Notes under the pieces: generated by a model
Told to the model about the DNA's origin: nothing
The model's database searches: none
The model's input: the letters and a program-made list of their open reading frames with translations, nothing else
Shown here: positions 38,430 to 49,654 of the stretch, piece after piece
How positions within the stretch are numbered: position 1 is the first letter of the stretch
Layout of the letters: each line of letters begins with the position of its first letter
NCBI RefSeq assembly: GCF_034057115.1
Contig: NZ_CP139195.1
Span: 4,402,001 to 4,466,000, forward strand
Direction: 5' to 3'
DNA length: 64,000 nucleotides
DNA from: Pseudomonas sp. AN-1
Lineage (GTDB): Bacteria > Pseudomonadota > Gammaproteobacteria > Pseudomonadales > Pseudomonadaceae
Made by a program: the position numbers and the translations under genes

Positions 38430-38506
38430 CCCCGCCGGGTCAACGCCATCCACAACAAGAGTGCGTCAGCCGCTGCGTGTGTCGCGGCGCGAAAGAGGTC
38501 AGAGAC

Positions 38507-39703
38507 ATGAGCCACATCGAAACCCAGATCCCCAGCGAAGCCGAAATCGTCGCCCGCGCCGAAGCGCTGATCCCGCGCCTGCGCGAGCGTGCCGAGGCCT
38601 GCGAGAAGGCGCGCATGGTGCCGAAGGAAACCATCGCCGATTTCCAGGAAGCCGGCTTCTTCAAGATCCTGCAGCCCAAGCGCTGGGGCGGCTACGAGAT
38701 GAGCCCCAACGTGCTGAACAGGGTGCTGATGGAACTGGCCCGCGGTTGCCCGTCCAGCGCCTGGAACGTGATGGTGCTCGGCGTGCATCCCTTCGAGGTG
38801 GGCCTGCTCGATCCGCGCTGCGGTGACGAGCTGTGGGGCGAGGACAACACCCGCCTGGTGTCCTCCTCCTACGCGCCGTTCGGCACCGTCAAGCGCGCCG
38901 AGGGCGGCTACGTGCTCAACGGCGAGTGGCTGACCTCCAGCGGCTGCGACCACGCCGCCGGCGGCGCCTTCCTCGGCGGCCGGGTGGCCAACGACAAGGG
39001 CGAGCTGGAGTTCCGCTCCTTCTGGGTGCAGCGCAGCGACTTCGAGATCGTCGACGACTGGCACGTGGTCGGCCTGGCCGGCACCGGCAGCAAGAAGCTG
39101 ATCATCAAGGAAGTCTTCGTACCCGAGTACCGCAGCCACGTGATCGCGGCCTACGACCAGGAGTCCCACGGCCACGTCGAGAACCTGTTCAAGATGCCGT
39201 TCTTCTTCGTGTTCTACGCCGCGGTGTCCTCGGTGATCATCGGCATGGCGCGCGGCATGGTCGACCTGTACATCGAGCACATGATGCCGCGGCAGAACCT
39301 CAACCAGGCGGTCGGCGCCGCGGTCAACGACCCGTTCATCAAGAACCGCCTGGGCGAGGCCTACGCCAAGATCGTCGCCTGCCAGGCACGCGTGCTGCAG
39401 AACACCGACGAGGCCTGGCAGTACGCCTCGCGCGGCGAGCTGGTGCCGCTGGACGTGCGCGTGCGCCACTTCGCCACCAACCAGTTCACCGGCGGCGAGT
39501 GCTTCGACGCGGCGCACATGATCTTCAAGAAGACCGCCACCCGTGGCGTGTGGCTGAGCAGCCCGATGCAGCGGCAGATGCGCGACATCCTGGTCGGCGC
39601 CAACCACATCACCCAGAACCAGGACAACATCGGCGACCTGCTCGGCGGCCAGCTGCTCGGCAACCCGATGCCGGCGGCCAACCCGTTCGGCGTCAAGGTC
39701 TGA
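38507..39703 (+). CDS. Two-component flavin monooxygenase, oxygenase subunit (HsaA-like, acyl-CoA dehydrogenase fold)
   Basis: Protein of 398 residues with the acyl-CoA-dehydrogenase fold of group D monooxygenases such as HsaA and the C2 component of 4-hydroxyphenylacetate hydroxylase. Recognisable parts are FQEAGFFKILQPKRWGGYE, NGEWLTSSGCDHAAGGAFLG and DDWHVVGLAGTGSKKLIIK. It would hydroxylate a phenol to the catechol that MhpB cleaves, using reduced flavin from the reductase encoded just downstream. No MhpA-type single-component hydroxylase is in the window. Confidence 0.85.
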   Translation: MSHIETQIPSEAEIVARAEALIPRLRERAEACEKARMVPKETIADFQEAGFFKILQPKRWGGYEMSPNVLNRVLMELARGCPSSAWNVMVLGVHPFEVGLLDPRCGDELWGEDNTRLVSSSYAPFGTVKRAEGGYVLNGEWLTSSGCDHAAGGAFLGGRVANDKGELEFRSFWVQRSDFEIVDDWHVVGLAGTGSKKLIIKEVFVPEYRSHVIAAYDQESHGHVENLFKMPFFFVFYAAVSSVIIGMARGMVDLYIEHMMPRQNLNQAVGAAVNDPFIKNRLGEAYAKIVACQARVLQNTDEAWQYASRGELVPLDVRVRHFATNQFTGGECFDAAHMIFKKTATRGVWLSSPMQRQMRDILVGANHITQNQDNIGDLLGGQLLGNPMPAANPFGVKV

Positions 39704-39715
39704 TTTGTCAAAGAA

Positions 39716-39737
39716 GGGCGGGGCAGCGACCCCGCCC
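39716..39737 (+). other. Intercistronic hairpin between oxygenase and reductase genes
   Basis: GGGCGGGG (39716-39723) pairs with CCCCGCCC (39730-39737) around CAGCGA. No T-run follows, so it is less likely to stop transcription than to affect mRNA stability or relative expression of the two subunits. Confidence 0.55.
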
Positions 39738-39766
39738 ACTTCTGCCTGCTGCGTGAGAAACCGATC

Positions 39767-40324
39767 ATGAGCCAACAGATCAACCAACTGCTCGACTGGG
39801 TGCCCAACGCCGAGCTGGCCGGCCTGCCGGTGGTCAGCCCCGACGACCATCGCGTCGGCATGCGCAACCTGGCCGCCGCGGTGACCATCATCACCGCCCG
39901 CGACGGCGACACCCACCTGGGCCTGACCGCCACCGCGGTGTGTTCGGTGACCGCCGAACCGCCGCGCCTGGTGGTGTTCGTCAACAAGAAGGTCGCCGCC
40001 AGCGAGGCCATCCTGAAGAGTGGCGCGCTGTGCGTGAACGTGCTGTCCGCCGAGCAGGAGCACGAGGCCAAGGTGTTCGCCGGCATGGTCGAGAGCGTGC
40101 ACGGCGAGGCGCGCTTCCAGCACGGCCAGTGGCGCGACCTGGCCAGCGGCGTGCCGGTGCTCGACGGCGCCCTGGCCAACTTCGATTGCCGGGTGGTCAA
40201 GGTGTTCGACGAGAGCACCCACCACGCCTTCCTGTGCGAGGTGCTGGCCACCCGCGGCCAGCAGGGCGGCGAGCCGCTCCTGTACCTGAACGGCGCCTTC
40301 CGCCGTCTCGCCCCCCAAGCCTGA
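39767..40324 (+). CDS. NAD(P)H:flavin reductase subunit (HsaB/HpaC family)
   Basis: Flavin-reductase-domain protein of 185 residues (FMN-binding split barrel), with [21 protein letters not shown] and [22 protein letters not shown] typical of the family and a GAFRRL C-terminus. It should supply reduced flavin to the oxygenase encoded upstream. ATG at 39767. Followed after 17 bp by the MhpC-type hydrolase. Confidence 0.88.
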   Translation: MSQQINQLLDWVPNAELAGLPVVSPDDHRVGMRNLAAAVTIITARDGDTHLGLTATAVCSVTAEPPRLVVFVNKKVAASEAILKSGALCVNVLSAEQEHEAKVFAGMVESVHGEARFQHGQWRDLASGVPVLDGALANFDCRVVKVFDESTHHAFLCEVLATRGQQGGEPLLYLNGAFRRLAPQA

Positions 40325-40341
40325 ATTCGAGGAATCAGTTG

Positions 40342-41205
40342 ATGACCAGCACCACCCTGAGCGAAGCCTCCACCAGCAAGTTCGTGCGCATCCAGGACGG
40401 CGAGCTCGACCTCAACATCCATTACAACGACTGCGGTGCCGGTGCGGAAACCGTGGTCATGCTGCACGGCTCCGGTCCCGGTGCCAGCGGCTGGGCCAAC
40501 TTCAACCGCAACATCGAGCCGCTGGTGGCCGCCGGCTACCGGGTGATCCTCATGGACTGCCCGGGCTGGAGCAAGAGCGACTCGATCGTCTGCACCGGCT
40601 CGCGCTCCGACCTCAACGCCCGCGTGCTCAAGGGCCTGGTCGATGCGCTGGATCTGGACCGCGTGCACATCCTCGGCAACTCGATGGGCGGTCACAGCGC
40701 CGTGGCCTTCGCCCTGGCCAACCCGCAGCGCGTCGGCAAGCTGGTGCTGATGGGGGGTGGTACCGGCGGAATGAGCCCGTTCGTGCCGATGCCGACCGAA
40801 GGCATCAAGCTGCTGCAGGGCCTGTACCGCGAGCCGACCATCGACAACCTGAAGAAGATGATGAACATCTTCGTCTACGACCCCAGCGACCTCACCGAGG
40901 AACTGTTCCAGGCGCGCCTGGACAACATGCTGGCGCGTCGCGACCACCTGGAAAACTTCGTCAAGAGCCTCGACGCCAACCCGAAGCAGTTCCCCGACTT
41001 CAGTCCGCGCCTGGCCGAGATCAAGGCGCCGACCCTGGTCATCTGGGGCCGCAACGACCGCTTCGTGCCGATGGACACCGGCCTGCGCCTGATCGCCGGC
41101 ATCCCCAACTCGCAGCTGCACGTGTTCAACGGCTGCGGCCACTGGGCGCAGTGGGAGCACGCCGACAAGTTCAACCGCATGGTGCTGGACTTCCTGAGCC
41201 ACTGA
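40342..41205 (+). CDS. mhpC: Meta-cleavage product hydrolase, MhpC type
   Basis: Alpha/beta hydrolase of 287 residues cleaving the C-C bond of 2-hydroxy-6-oxononadienedioate-type ring-fission products. The oxyanion loop is [14 protein letters not shown]; the triad is Ser114 (GNSMGG), Asp in GRNDRFVP and His in [11 protein letters not shown]. coli MhpC is 288 residues. Last gene of transcription unit 1. Confidence 0.93.
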   Translation: MTSTTLSEASTSKFVRIQDGELDLNIHYNDCGAGAETVVMLHGSGPGASGWANFNRNIEPLVAAGYRVILMDCPGWSKSDSIVCTGSRSDLNARVLKGLVDALDLDRVHILGNSMGGHSAVAFALANPQRVGKLVLMGGGTGGMSPFVPMPTEGIKLLQGLYREPTIDNLKKMMNIFVYDPSDLTEELFQARLDNMLARRDHLENFVKSLDANPKQFPDFSPRLAEIKAPTLVIWGRNDRFVPMDTGLRLIAGIPNSQLHVFNGCGHWAQWEHADKFNRMVLDFLSH

Positions 41206-41250
41206 TCCGCTTCTCGCCGGCGCCTCGCCGCCGGCCACGGTTATCGGTCT

Positions 41251-41275
41251 ACCCGGCCTCTGGCTGAAGCCGGGT
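41251..41275 (+). terminator. Terminator after the mhpC-type gene
   Basis: ACCCGGC (41251-41257) pairs with GCCGGGT (41269-41275), 11-base loop, then TT. It separates unit 1 from the second promoter module. The 41206-41574 gap contains this hairpin and the regulatory block below, and no gene. Confidence 0.6.
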
Positions 41276-41338
41276 TTCCTGCCTGTACCACCCGTCCGCC
41301 GGCACACCGGGGCGCGGGCCGGTACAGGCTTTTTATTG

Positions 41339-41425
41339 TGAAAAATCCTTTTAAAACAACGATGTGCACATAGTGCACGTTCGGGCGGTTTTTCATTGTC
41401 GGGGTTTTTCGGCCGTTCCTATACT
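41339..41425 (+). promoter_or_regulatory. Promoter module 2 of the aromatic cluster (copy of module 1)
   Basis: The block 41339-41378 matches 37238-37277 at 36 of 40 positions without gaps and ends with GTGCAC-ATA-GTGCAC (41364-41378). A TATACT -10 at 41420-41425 with TTGTCG 18 bp upstream gives a promoter; operator-to-(-10) spacing is within 1 bp of module 1. It should drive mhpD-mhpF-mhpE. Confidence 0.75.
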
Positions 41426-41574
41426 CGGCGCGACAACAAAGGCCCCACGGCTGCTGCGGACAACCTGAGCAGGTCTGACCGCGGCCTTCCTGTCGGCCAC
41501 CGACAGCTTCCGGCCTCGATTAGCCATGCGAGTCGCCGGCGGCCCCCCGAATTGCGCGCACCCGAGGTTAAGTC

Positions 41575-42369
41575 ATGAGCGTGACCCAACAGACCCTGGA
41601 ACAACTGGCCGCCGCCCTGCGCGGCGCCGAGGCGAGCGGGGAGGCCGTCGAGCCGCTGCGCGCTCTGATCGGCGAGGACAACGGCACGGCGGCCTACGCC
41701 ATCCAGCGCCTCAACGTCGCCCACGGCGTCGCCGCCGGGCGCCGCGTGGTCGGCCGCAAGATCGGCCTGACCAATCCCAAGGTGCAGGCCCAGCTCGGCG
41801 TCGACCAGCCGGACTTCGGCACCCTGTTCGCCGACATGGGCTACGGCGACAACGAGGTGGTGCCGTTCGGCCGCGTGCTGCAGCCGAAGATCGAGGCCGA
41901 GATCGCCCTGATCCTCGAGCGCGACCTGCCGCGCGTCGACACCACCTTCGCCGAACTGGTCGATGCCACCGGCTGGGTGCTGCCGGCGCTGGAGATCGTC
42001 GGTAGCCGTGTGCAGAACTGGAACATCCGCTTCGTCGACACCGTGGCCGACAACGCCTCCAGCGGCTGCTACGTGCTCGGTGGTCCGGCGCGGCGCATTG
42101 CCGACGTCGACCTGCGTCAGGCGGCCATGCGCATGACCCGCAACGGCGAGGAAGTCTCCAGCGGCAGCGGCGCCGAGTGCCTCGGCCATCCGCTGAACGC
42201 CGCGGTATGGCTGGCGCGCACCATGGCCCGCCTGGGCGAGCCGCTCAAGGCCGGCGACCTGATCCTCACCGGCGCCCTCGGCCCGATGGTCGGCGTGGCC
42301 GCCGGCGACCGCTTCGAGGCGGTGATCGAAGGCCTCGGCCAGGTCGGCGTCAGCTTCAGCGCCGAGTGA
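41575..42369 (+). CDS. mhpD: 2-oxopent-4-enoate hydratase, MhpD type
   Basis: Fumarylacetoacetate-hydrolase-fold enzyme of 264 residues adding water to 2-hydroxypenta-2,4-dienoate to give 4-hydroxy-2-oxovalerate. Family sequences are [20 protein letters not shown], the metal-binding [11 protein letters not shown] and [18 protein letters not shown] at 41575. First gene of unit 2. Confidence 0.94.
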   Translation: MSVTQQTLEQLAAALRGAEASGEAVEPLRALIGEDNGTAAYAIQRLNVAHGVAAGRRVVGRKIGLTNPKVQAQLGVDQPDFGTLFADMGYGDNEVVPFGRVLQPKIEAEIALILERDLPRVDTTFAELVDATGWVLPALEIVGSRVQNWNIRFVDTVADNASSGCYVLGGPARRIADVDLRQAAMRMTRNGEEVSSGSGAECLGHPLNAAVWLARTMARLGEPLKAGDLILTGALGPMVGVAAGDRFEAVIEGLGQVGVSFSAE

Positions 42370-42407
42370 TTTCCTCGCCCGATCCGGGTGCAGCAGTGAG
42401 ACCAAAC

Positions 42408-43343
42408 ATGAAAAAACTCAAAGTCGCCATCATCGGCTCCGGCAACATCGGTACCGACCTGATGATCAAGATCCTGCGTCACGGCCAGAATCTGGAAATG
42501 GGCGCCATGGTCGGCATCGACCCGGCCTCCGACGGCCTGGCCCGCGCCGCGCGCCTGGGCGTGGCCACCACCCACGAGGGTGTCGAGGGCCTGACCCGCA
42601 TGGACGTGTTCCAGGACATCGACTTCGTGTTCGACGCCACCTCGGCCGGCGCCCACGTGAAGAACGACGCCTTCCTGCGCAGCCTGAAGCCCGGCATCCG
42701 CCTGATCGACCTGACCCCGGCGGCCATCGGCCCGTACTGCGTGCCGGTAGTCAACCTGGAAGAAAACCTCGCCGCGACCAACGTCAACATGGTCACCTGC
42801 GGCGGCCAGGCCACCATCCCGATGGTCGCCGCGGTGTCGCGGGTGGCCAAGGTGCACTACGCCGAGATCGTCGCCTCGATCGCCTCGAAATCCGCCGGTC
42901 CCGGCACCCGCGCCAATATCGACGAGTTCACCGAGACCACGTCGAAAGCCATCGAGGTGATCGGTGGCGCTGCCAAGGGCAAGGCGATCATCGTCATGAA
43001 CCCGGCCGAGCCGCCGCTGATCATGCGCGACACCGTGTTCGTGCTGTCCGAAGCGGTCGACCAGGCCAAGGTCGAGGCCTCGGTCGAGGAAATGGCCGCC
43101 GCCGTGCAGGCCTACGTGCCGGGCTACCGCCTCAAGCAGAAGGTGCAGTTCGACGTGATCCCCGAGGACAAGCCGCTGACCATTCCGGGCCACGGCAAGT
43201 TCAGTGGACTCAAGACCTCGGTGTTCCTCGAAGTCGAAGGTGCCGCCCACTACCTGCCGGCCTACGCCGGCAACCTCGACATCATGACCTCCGCCGCGCT
43301 GGCCACCGCCGAGCGCATGGCGCTTTCCATGATCAACGGCTGA
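42408..43343 (+). CDS. mhpF: Acylating acetaldehyde dehydrogenase, MhpF type
   Basis: Converts acetaldehyde, NAD and CoA to acetyl-CoA. The 311-residue protein has the NAD motif GSGNIG at 10-15 and the acylated Cys131 in [12 protein letters not shown]. Works as a channelling complex with the aldolase encoded 11 bp downstream. A longer frame overlapping mhpD is rejected in favour of ATG 42408. Confidence 0.96.
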   Translation: MKKLKVAIIGSGNIGTDLMIKILRHGQNLEMGAMVGIDPASDGLARAARLGVATTHEGVEGLTRMDVFQDIDFVFDATSAGAHVKNDAFLRSLKPGIRLIDLTPAAIGPYCVPVVNLEENLAATNVNMVTCGGQATIPMVAAVSRVAKVHYAEIVASIASKSAGPGTRANIDEFTETTSKAIEVIGGAAKGKAIIVMNPAEPPLIMRDTVFVLSEAVDQAKVEASVEEMAAAVQAYVPGYRLKQKVQFDVIPEDKPLTIPGHGKFSGLKTSVFLEVEGAAHYLPAYAGNLDIMTSAALATAERMALSMING

Positions 43344-43354
43344 GGAGAAGCGCC

Positions 43355-44386
43355 ATGACCTTCGACCCGAGCAAGAAGCTGTACATCTCCGACGTGACCC
43401 TGCGCGACGGCAGCCACGCCGTGCGCCACCAGTACTCGATCCAGAACGTGCAGGACATCGCCCGCGCCCTGGACGAGGCGCGCGTCGATTCCATCGAGGT
43501 GACCCACGGCGACGGCCTGCAGGGTTCCTCGTTCAACTACGGCTTCGGCGCGCACACCGACCTGGAGTGGATCGAGGCCGCCGCCGACGTCATTAAGCAC
43601 GCCAGGATCACCGTGCTGCTGCTGCCCGGCATCGGCACCGTGCACGATCTCAAGGCCGCCTACGATGCCGGCGCCCGCAGCGTGCGCGTGGCCACCCACT
43701 GCACCGAGGCGGACGTCTCCAGGCAGCACATCGAATACGCGCGCAGCCTGGGCATGGACACCGTCGGCTTCCTGATGATGAGCCACATGATCACCGCCGA
43801 AGAGCTGGCCAAGCAGGGCAAGCTGATGGAGAGCTACGGCGCGCAGTGCATCTACATGGCCGACTCCGGCGGCGCGATGAACATGAACGACATCCGCGAC
43901 CGCATGCGCGCCTTCAAGGCGGTGCTGAACCCCGAGACCCAGACCGGCATGCACGCCCACCACAACCTGTCCCTCGGCGTGGCCAACTCCATCGCCGCGG
44001 TGGAGGAGGGCTGCGACCGCATCGACGCCTCGCTGGCCGGCATGGGCGCCGGCGCGGGCAACGCGCCGCTGGAGGTGTTCATCGCCGCCGCCGAGCGCCT
44101 GGGCTGGAACCACGGCACCGACCTGTACCGCCTGATGGACGCCGCCGACGACCTGGTGCGCCCGCTGCAGGACCGCCCGGTGCGCGTCGACCGCGAGACC
44201 CTCGGCCTCGGCTACGCCGGCGTCTACTCGAGCTTCCTGCGCCACGCCGAAGTGGCCGCGGCCAAGTACGGCCTGAAGACCCTCGACATCCTCGTCGAGC
44301 TGGGCAAGCGCCGCATGGTCGGCGGCCAGGAAGACATGATCGTCGACGTGGCCCTCGACCTGCTGGCGGCGGGCAAGAACCACTGA
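43355..44386 (+). CDS. mhpE: 4-hydroxy-2-oxovalerate aldolase, MhpE type
   Basis: HMGL-like, divalent-metal-dependent aldolase of 343 residues splitting 4-hydroxy-2-oxovalerate into pyruvate and acetaldehyde. The catalytic/metal region [12 protein letters not shown] (15-26) and metal-binding HAHHNLSLG are present. AGGAG precedes the ATG. Partner of the MhpF-type dehydrogenase. Confidence 0.96.
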   Translation: MTFDPSKKLYISDVTLRDGSHAVRHQYSIQNVQDIARALDEARVDSIEVTHGDGLQGSSFNYGFGAHTDLEWIEAAADVIKHARITVLLLPGIGTVHDLKAAYDAGARSVRVATHCTEADVSRQHIEYARSLGMDTVGFLMMSHMITAEELAKQGKLMESYGAQCIYMADSGGAMNMNDIRDRMRAFKAVLNPETQTGMHAHHNLSLGVANSIAAVEEGCDRIDASLAGMGAGAGNAPLEVFIAAAERLGWNHGTDLYRLMDAADDLVRPLQDRPVRVDRETLGLGYAGVYSSFLRHAEVAAAKYGLKTLDILVELGKRRMVGGQEDMIVDVALDLLAAGKNH

Positions 44387-44403
44387 GACGTTCCCTGACC
44401 AAT

Positions 44404-44433
44404 GGCCAGTTTCCTTCGAGAAACTGGCCGTTT
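44404..44433 (+). terminator. Hairpin after the mhpE-type gene
   Basis: GGCCAGTTTC (44404-44413) pairs with GAAACTGGCC (44420-44429), 6-base loop, then GTTT. May be leaky, allowing some read-through into the transporter. Confidence 0.65.
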
Positions 44434-44470
44434 CGTGTACTCCAATAAGAAAACAATCAGGTAGACCGAT

Positions 44471-45718
44471 ATGAAAACCTGCACTGCGGAAACCCTTACC
44501 CACACCGCTGCCGAGACGTCACACGACAGCCGCCGCACCTGGCTGACCATCGCCCTGTGCTTCACCGTCGCGGTGCTGGAAGGCATCGACTTCCAGGCCC
44601 CGGGTATCGCCGCCAAGGGCATGGGCCTCGCCTTCGGCCTGGACAAGCTGCAGATGGGCTGGGTGTTCAGCGCCGGCATCCTCGGCCTGCTGCCCGGTGC
44701 ACTGGTCGGCGGCTGGCTGGCCGACCGCATCGGCCGCAAGGGCGTGCTGATCGCCTCGGTGGCGCTGTTCGGCATCTTCTCCATCGCCACGGCGCATGCC
44801 TGGGAACTGTACAGCCTGATGCTGGCGCGCCTGCTCACCGGTGTCGGCCTCGGCGCCGCGCTGCCCAACCTGATCGCCCTGTGCTCGGAGGGGGCTGGTC
44901 CGCGCCTGCGTGGCACCGCGGTGAGCCTGATGTACTGCGGCGTGCCGATCGGTGCGGCGCTGGCGGCGATGATCGGCATCGTCGGCTATTTCGACGACTG
45001 GACCGTGCCGTTCTACGTCGGTGGCGTGCTGCCGCTGCTGGTGCTGCCGCTGCTGCTGCTGTGGCTGCCGGAGTCTGCTGCCTTCAAGGCTCGCCAGGCT
45101 GCAGTGTCCAGTGAGCCGCGGGTGCCGGTGATGGACGGCCTGTTCCGCAACGGCGCGATGCTGCCGACTGCGCTGCTGTGGGTGGCCTACTTCTTCACCC
45201 TGATGGTGGTGTACATGCTGATCAGCTGGCTGCCGAGCCTGCTGGTCGGCCAGGGTTTCACTGGCGTGCAGGCCAGTTGGGTGGTGTTCACCCTGCAGAT
45301 CGGCGCCGCCGTCGGCACCCTGATGCTCGGCGTGCTGATGAACACCCTGCGTCCGCTGGCGATCGCCGCGCTGATCTATGGTGGCCTGCTCGCCGCGCTG
45401 GCAGCCCTCGGCATCGTCGAGAGCTTCGTCGGCATGCTGTTCGCCGGTTTCGCCGCGGGCGTGTTCGCCACCGGTGGCCAGGGTGTGCTGTATGCGCTGG
45501 CGCCGCTGTTCTACCGCACCGAGGTGCGCGCCACCGGCGTCGGCACCGCGGTGGCGGTCGGTCGCCTGGGCGCCATGAGCGGCCCGCTGGTGGCCGGCAA
45601 GATGCTCGCCCTGGGCACCGGCACCGTCGGCGTGATGGCCGCCTCGGCGCCGGGCCTGGTAGTCGCCGGCATCGCGGTGTTCTACCTGTTCGTGCGCTCG
45701 CGTCGCCAGGCGGCCTGA
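44471..45718 (+). CDS. MFS aromatic-acid transporter (MhpT-like)
   Basis: Major facilitator of 415 residues with 12 hydrophobic segments, of the aromatic acid:proton symporter type. The loop 2-3 motif GGWLADRIGRKG (about 76-87) and EGIDFQAPGIAAKGMG in the first helix region fit MhpT-, PcaK- and MucK-like carriers. Its place at the end of the cluster suggests uptake of the phenylpropanoid substrate. Confidence 0.87.
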   Translation: MKTCTAETLTHTAAETSHDSRRTWLTIALCFTVAVLEGIDFQAPGIAAKGMGLAFGLDKLQMGWVFSAGILGLLPGALVGGWLADRIGRKGVLIASVALFGIFSIATAHAWELYSLMLARLLTGVGLGAALPNLIALCSEGAGPRLRGTAVSLMYCGVPIGAALAAMIGIVGYFDDWTVPFYVGGVLPLLVLPLLLLWLPESAAFKARQAAVSSEPRVPVMDGLFRNGAMLPTALLWVAYFFTLMVVYMLISWLPSLLVGQGFTGVQASWVVFTLQIGAAVGTLMLGVLMNTLRPLAIAALIYGGLLAALAALGIVESFVGMLFAGFAAGVFATGGQGVLYALAPLFYRTEVRATGVGTAVAVGRLGAMSGPLVAGKMLALGTGTVGVMAASAPGLVVAGIAVFYLFVRSRRQAA

Positions 45719-45747
45719 CGCCTCCGGCGGCAGCTGCCGCGCAACCG

Positions 45748-45776
45748 AACCCCCGTCCGCAGCGCGGTCGGGGGTT
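45748..45776. terminator. Terminator between transporter and glpD
   Basis: AACCCCCG (45748-45755) pairs with CGGGGGTT (45769-45776) with a 13-base loop, between two convergent genes. It could act on either strand although T-runs are short. Confidence 0.6.
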
Positions 45777-45791
45777 CCTGCTGTCTGGCGT

Positions 45792-47405
45792 TCAGCGCGC
45801 CGGGCGCTGCGGAGTGCCGGCATCCCTGTTGGGCAGGCGGGCGACGGGATTGCCGAGCAGGCGCCCGTGGATGATCGTCGGCCCGGCGCCGCTGGCCTGG
45901 GCGCCCTGCAGGTAGCGCTGCAGCTTCTGCTGCTGCATCGGGCCGAGCAGCAGGCCGAGCTTGGTCCGCCGCCAGAGGATGTCCTCCAGGCTGAGCGCCC
46001 ATTCCTCCTCGCGCAGGTAGTCCACCTCGCGGGCGTACAGGCCGGCGCCGAAGTTCTCGCCCAGGTCCATCAGGCAGTGCACCTCCTCCAGCAGGCGCCA
46101 GGCGCGGGTGCCGTAGCTGGCGGCCCAGCGCCGCGCCAGGTCGCCGGCCAGCCAGCCGTGGGCGTCGCACAGCGCCTCGGCCAGCTGGCTCACCGAATCC
46201 AGCTCCTCGGCGCCGGGCAGCTTGCTGTGCGCGGTCCAGGCCGGGCCCATGTGCGGGAAGTACGGCGCCAGCTGGGCCAGGGCGGCCTCGGCCAGCTTGC
46301 GGTAGGTGGTCAGCTTGCCGCCGAACACCGACAGCAGCGGGGCGGCGCCGTGCTCGTCGGCCAGCACCAGGCGGTAGTCGCGGGTGATTGCCGAGGGGTT
46401 GCCGCTGGCGTCGTCGTACAGCGGGCGCACGCCGGCGAAGTGGCTGACGATGTCGCGGCGTTCCAGCTGCCGGCGGAAGTGCGCATTGACCACGCCGAGC
46501 AGGTAGTCGATCTCCTCGTCGCTGATCTGCACCGCCGCCGGGTCGCCGCTGTATTCGCGGTCGGTGGTGCCGATCAGGCTGAAGCGCTGCAGGTACGGCA
46601 GGACGAAGACGATGCGGCCGTCGGTGTGCTGCAGGATGTAGGCCTGCTCGCCGTCGTGCAGGCGCGGCACCACGATGTGGCTGCCCTGGATCAGGCGCAG
46701 GTGCTGCTCGCTGCGCTGGTGCAGGCAGTCGCCGAGCACCTGCTCGACCCACGGACCGGCGGCGTTGACCAGGGCGCGGGCGCGCAGCGACAGGCGGCTG
46801 CCGTCCTCGCGCTCCAGCTGCAGGTGCCAGAGGTCCTTGCTGCGCCGCGCGCCGATGCAGCGGGTGCGGGTGTGGATGTGCGCGCCGTGCTCGCGGGCGC
46901 TGATGGCGTTGGCCACCACCAGGCGCGCGTCGTCGACCCAGCAGTCGGAGTATTCGAAGCCTTCCTCGATCTCCGCCTTGAGCGGGCAGCCGGGGCCGAA
47001 GTGCAGGTGACGCGAGCCGGACAGGCTGTGGCGCACGCCGAGGTGGTCGTAGAGGAACAGCCCGGCGCGGATCATCCACGCCGGGCGCAGGTGCGGGCGG
47101 TGCGGCAGGATGAAGCGCAGCGGCCGCACCAGGTGCGGCGCCATGCCCAGCAGCACCTCGCGCTCGCCGAGCGCCTCGCGGACCAGGCGGAACTCGTGGT
47201 GCTCCAGATAGCGCAGGCCGCCGTGGATCAGCTTGCTGCTGGCCGAGGAGGTGTGCGCCGCCAGGTCGTGCTGTTCGCAGAGGAACACCGACAGGCCGCG
47301 GCCGGCGGCGTCGGCGGCGATGCCGCAACCGTTGATGCCGCCGCCGATCACCGCCAGGTCGTAGACCTCGGCCAGGGGGGCGGTGCCTTGCTGGGATGCT
47401 GTCAT
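45792..47405 (-). CDS. glpD: Aerobic glycerol-3-phosphate dehydrogenase GlpD
   Basis: Membrane-associated FAD enzyme of 537 residues oxidising glycerol-3-phosphate to dihydroxyacetone phosphate with transfer to quinone. The FAD motif GGGINGCGIAADAAGRGL is near residues 22-39; SSKLIHGGLRYLEHHEF and FGGKLTTYRKLAE are family signatures. ATG at 47405 chosen from family length. Divergent from ybaK. Confidence 0.97.
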   Translation of the reverse strand: MTASQQGTAPLAEVYDLAVIGGGINGCGIAADAAGRGLSVFLCEQHDLAAHTSSASSKLIHGGLRYLEHHEFRLVREALGEREVLLGMAPHLVRPLRFILPHRPHLRPAWMIRAGLFLYDHLGVRHSLSGSRHLHFGPGCPLKAEIEEGFEYSDCWVDDARLVVANAISAREHGAHIHTRTRCIGARRSKDLWHLQLEREDGSRLSLRARALVNAAGPWVEQVLGDCLHQRSEQHLRLIQGSHIVVPRLHDGEQAYILQHTDGRIVFVLPYLQRFSLIGTTDREYSGDPAAVQISDEEIDYLLGVVNAHFRRQLERRDIVSHFAGVRPLYDDASGNPSAITRDYRLVLADEHGAAPLLSVFGGKLTTYRKLAEAALAQLAPYFPHMGPAWTAHSKLPGAEELDSVSQLAEALCDAHGWLAGDLARRWAASYGTRAWRLLEEVHCLMDLGENFGAGLYAREVDYLREEEWALSLEDILWRRTKLGLLLGPMQQQKLQRYLQGAQASGAGPTIIHGRLLGNPVARLPNRDAGTPQRPAR

Positions 47406-47574
47406 GATGGTTGCGCCTTTTCTTGTGTGTCCCTGATCCATCGCCCTTTCCTGGGCCTGGATGCCCGACTGTTGGCTTTTGCGTTATCGTGGGTTCGGCA
47501 CGCAAGCTGCTGGTTTCCGGCAACTTTTCCTGTGCACTCCCGATTTCATTCTCGACCCTTTTCGTGAAGCCAGC

Positions 47575-48045
47575 ATGACCCCGGCCATAGATCTGTTGAA
47601 GAAAGTTCGCGCCGCGCACACGGTGCACAGTTACACCCACGACCCCAAGGCGCCGTCCTACGGCCTGGAGGCGGCGGAGAAGCTCGGCCTGGAGCCTGCG
47701 CGGGTGTTCAAGACCCTGCTCGCCGCCAGCGAGAAGGGCGAGCTGCTGGTGGCGGTGGTGCCGGTGGCCGGCACTCTCGATCTCAAGGCGCTGGCGCAGG
47801 CGGCCGGGGTGAAGAAGGCCGACATGGCCGACCCGGCGGCGGCGCAGCGCGCCACCGGCTACCTGCTCGGCGGCATCAGTCCGCTGGGGCAGAAGAAGCG
47901 CCTGCGCACCTTCATCGACGAATCGGCGCAGGGCTTTGCGACCATCTTCGTCAGCGCCGGCCGCCGCGGCCTGGAGGTGGAGCTGGCCGCCGCGGTGCTC
48001 GCCGAGCACACCCGGGCGAGCTTCGCCGCCATCGGCCGCGGCTGA
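47575..48045 (+). CDS. ybaK: Cys-tRNA(Pro)/Cys-tRNA(Cys) deacylase YbaK
   Basis: Trans-editing enzyme of 156 residues that hydrolyses mischarged Cys-tRNA(Pro). It has YTHDPKAPSYGLEAAEKLGL, the catalytic-lysine region PARVFKTLLAA, and GGISPLGQKKRLRTFID. ATG at 47575 is chosen; upstream in-frame sequence is leader. Its position between glpD and glpK is not functional in any obvious way. Confidence 0.9.
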   Translation: MTPAIDLLKKVRAAHTVHSYTHDPKAPSYGLEAAEKLGLEPARVFKTLLAASEKGELLVAVVPVAGTLDLKALAQAAGVKKADMADPAAAQRATGYLLGGISPLGQKKRLRTFIDESAQGFATIFVSAGRRGLEVELAAAVLAEHTRASFAAIGRG

Positions 48046-48124
48046 ACCGCCGGTTGTCTGCGATGCTGTAGGGGCGTGTCACGCCCGCCGGTGACCCGCG
48101 CCCGCTCCGCACGGAGGTAGCCCC

Positions 48125-49618
<1,494 letters not shown>

Positions 49619-49654
49619 GCGCGCCGCTGCCGGGAATCGGGACTGCCTGGCGGG

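Noticed and set aside
48046-48124. Short GC-rich repeats before glpK as a repeat family member
   Set aside because: GGGCGTG/CACGCCC pairing is short and shows no clear copy elsewhere in the window.
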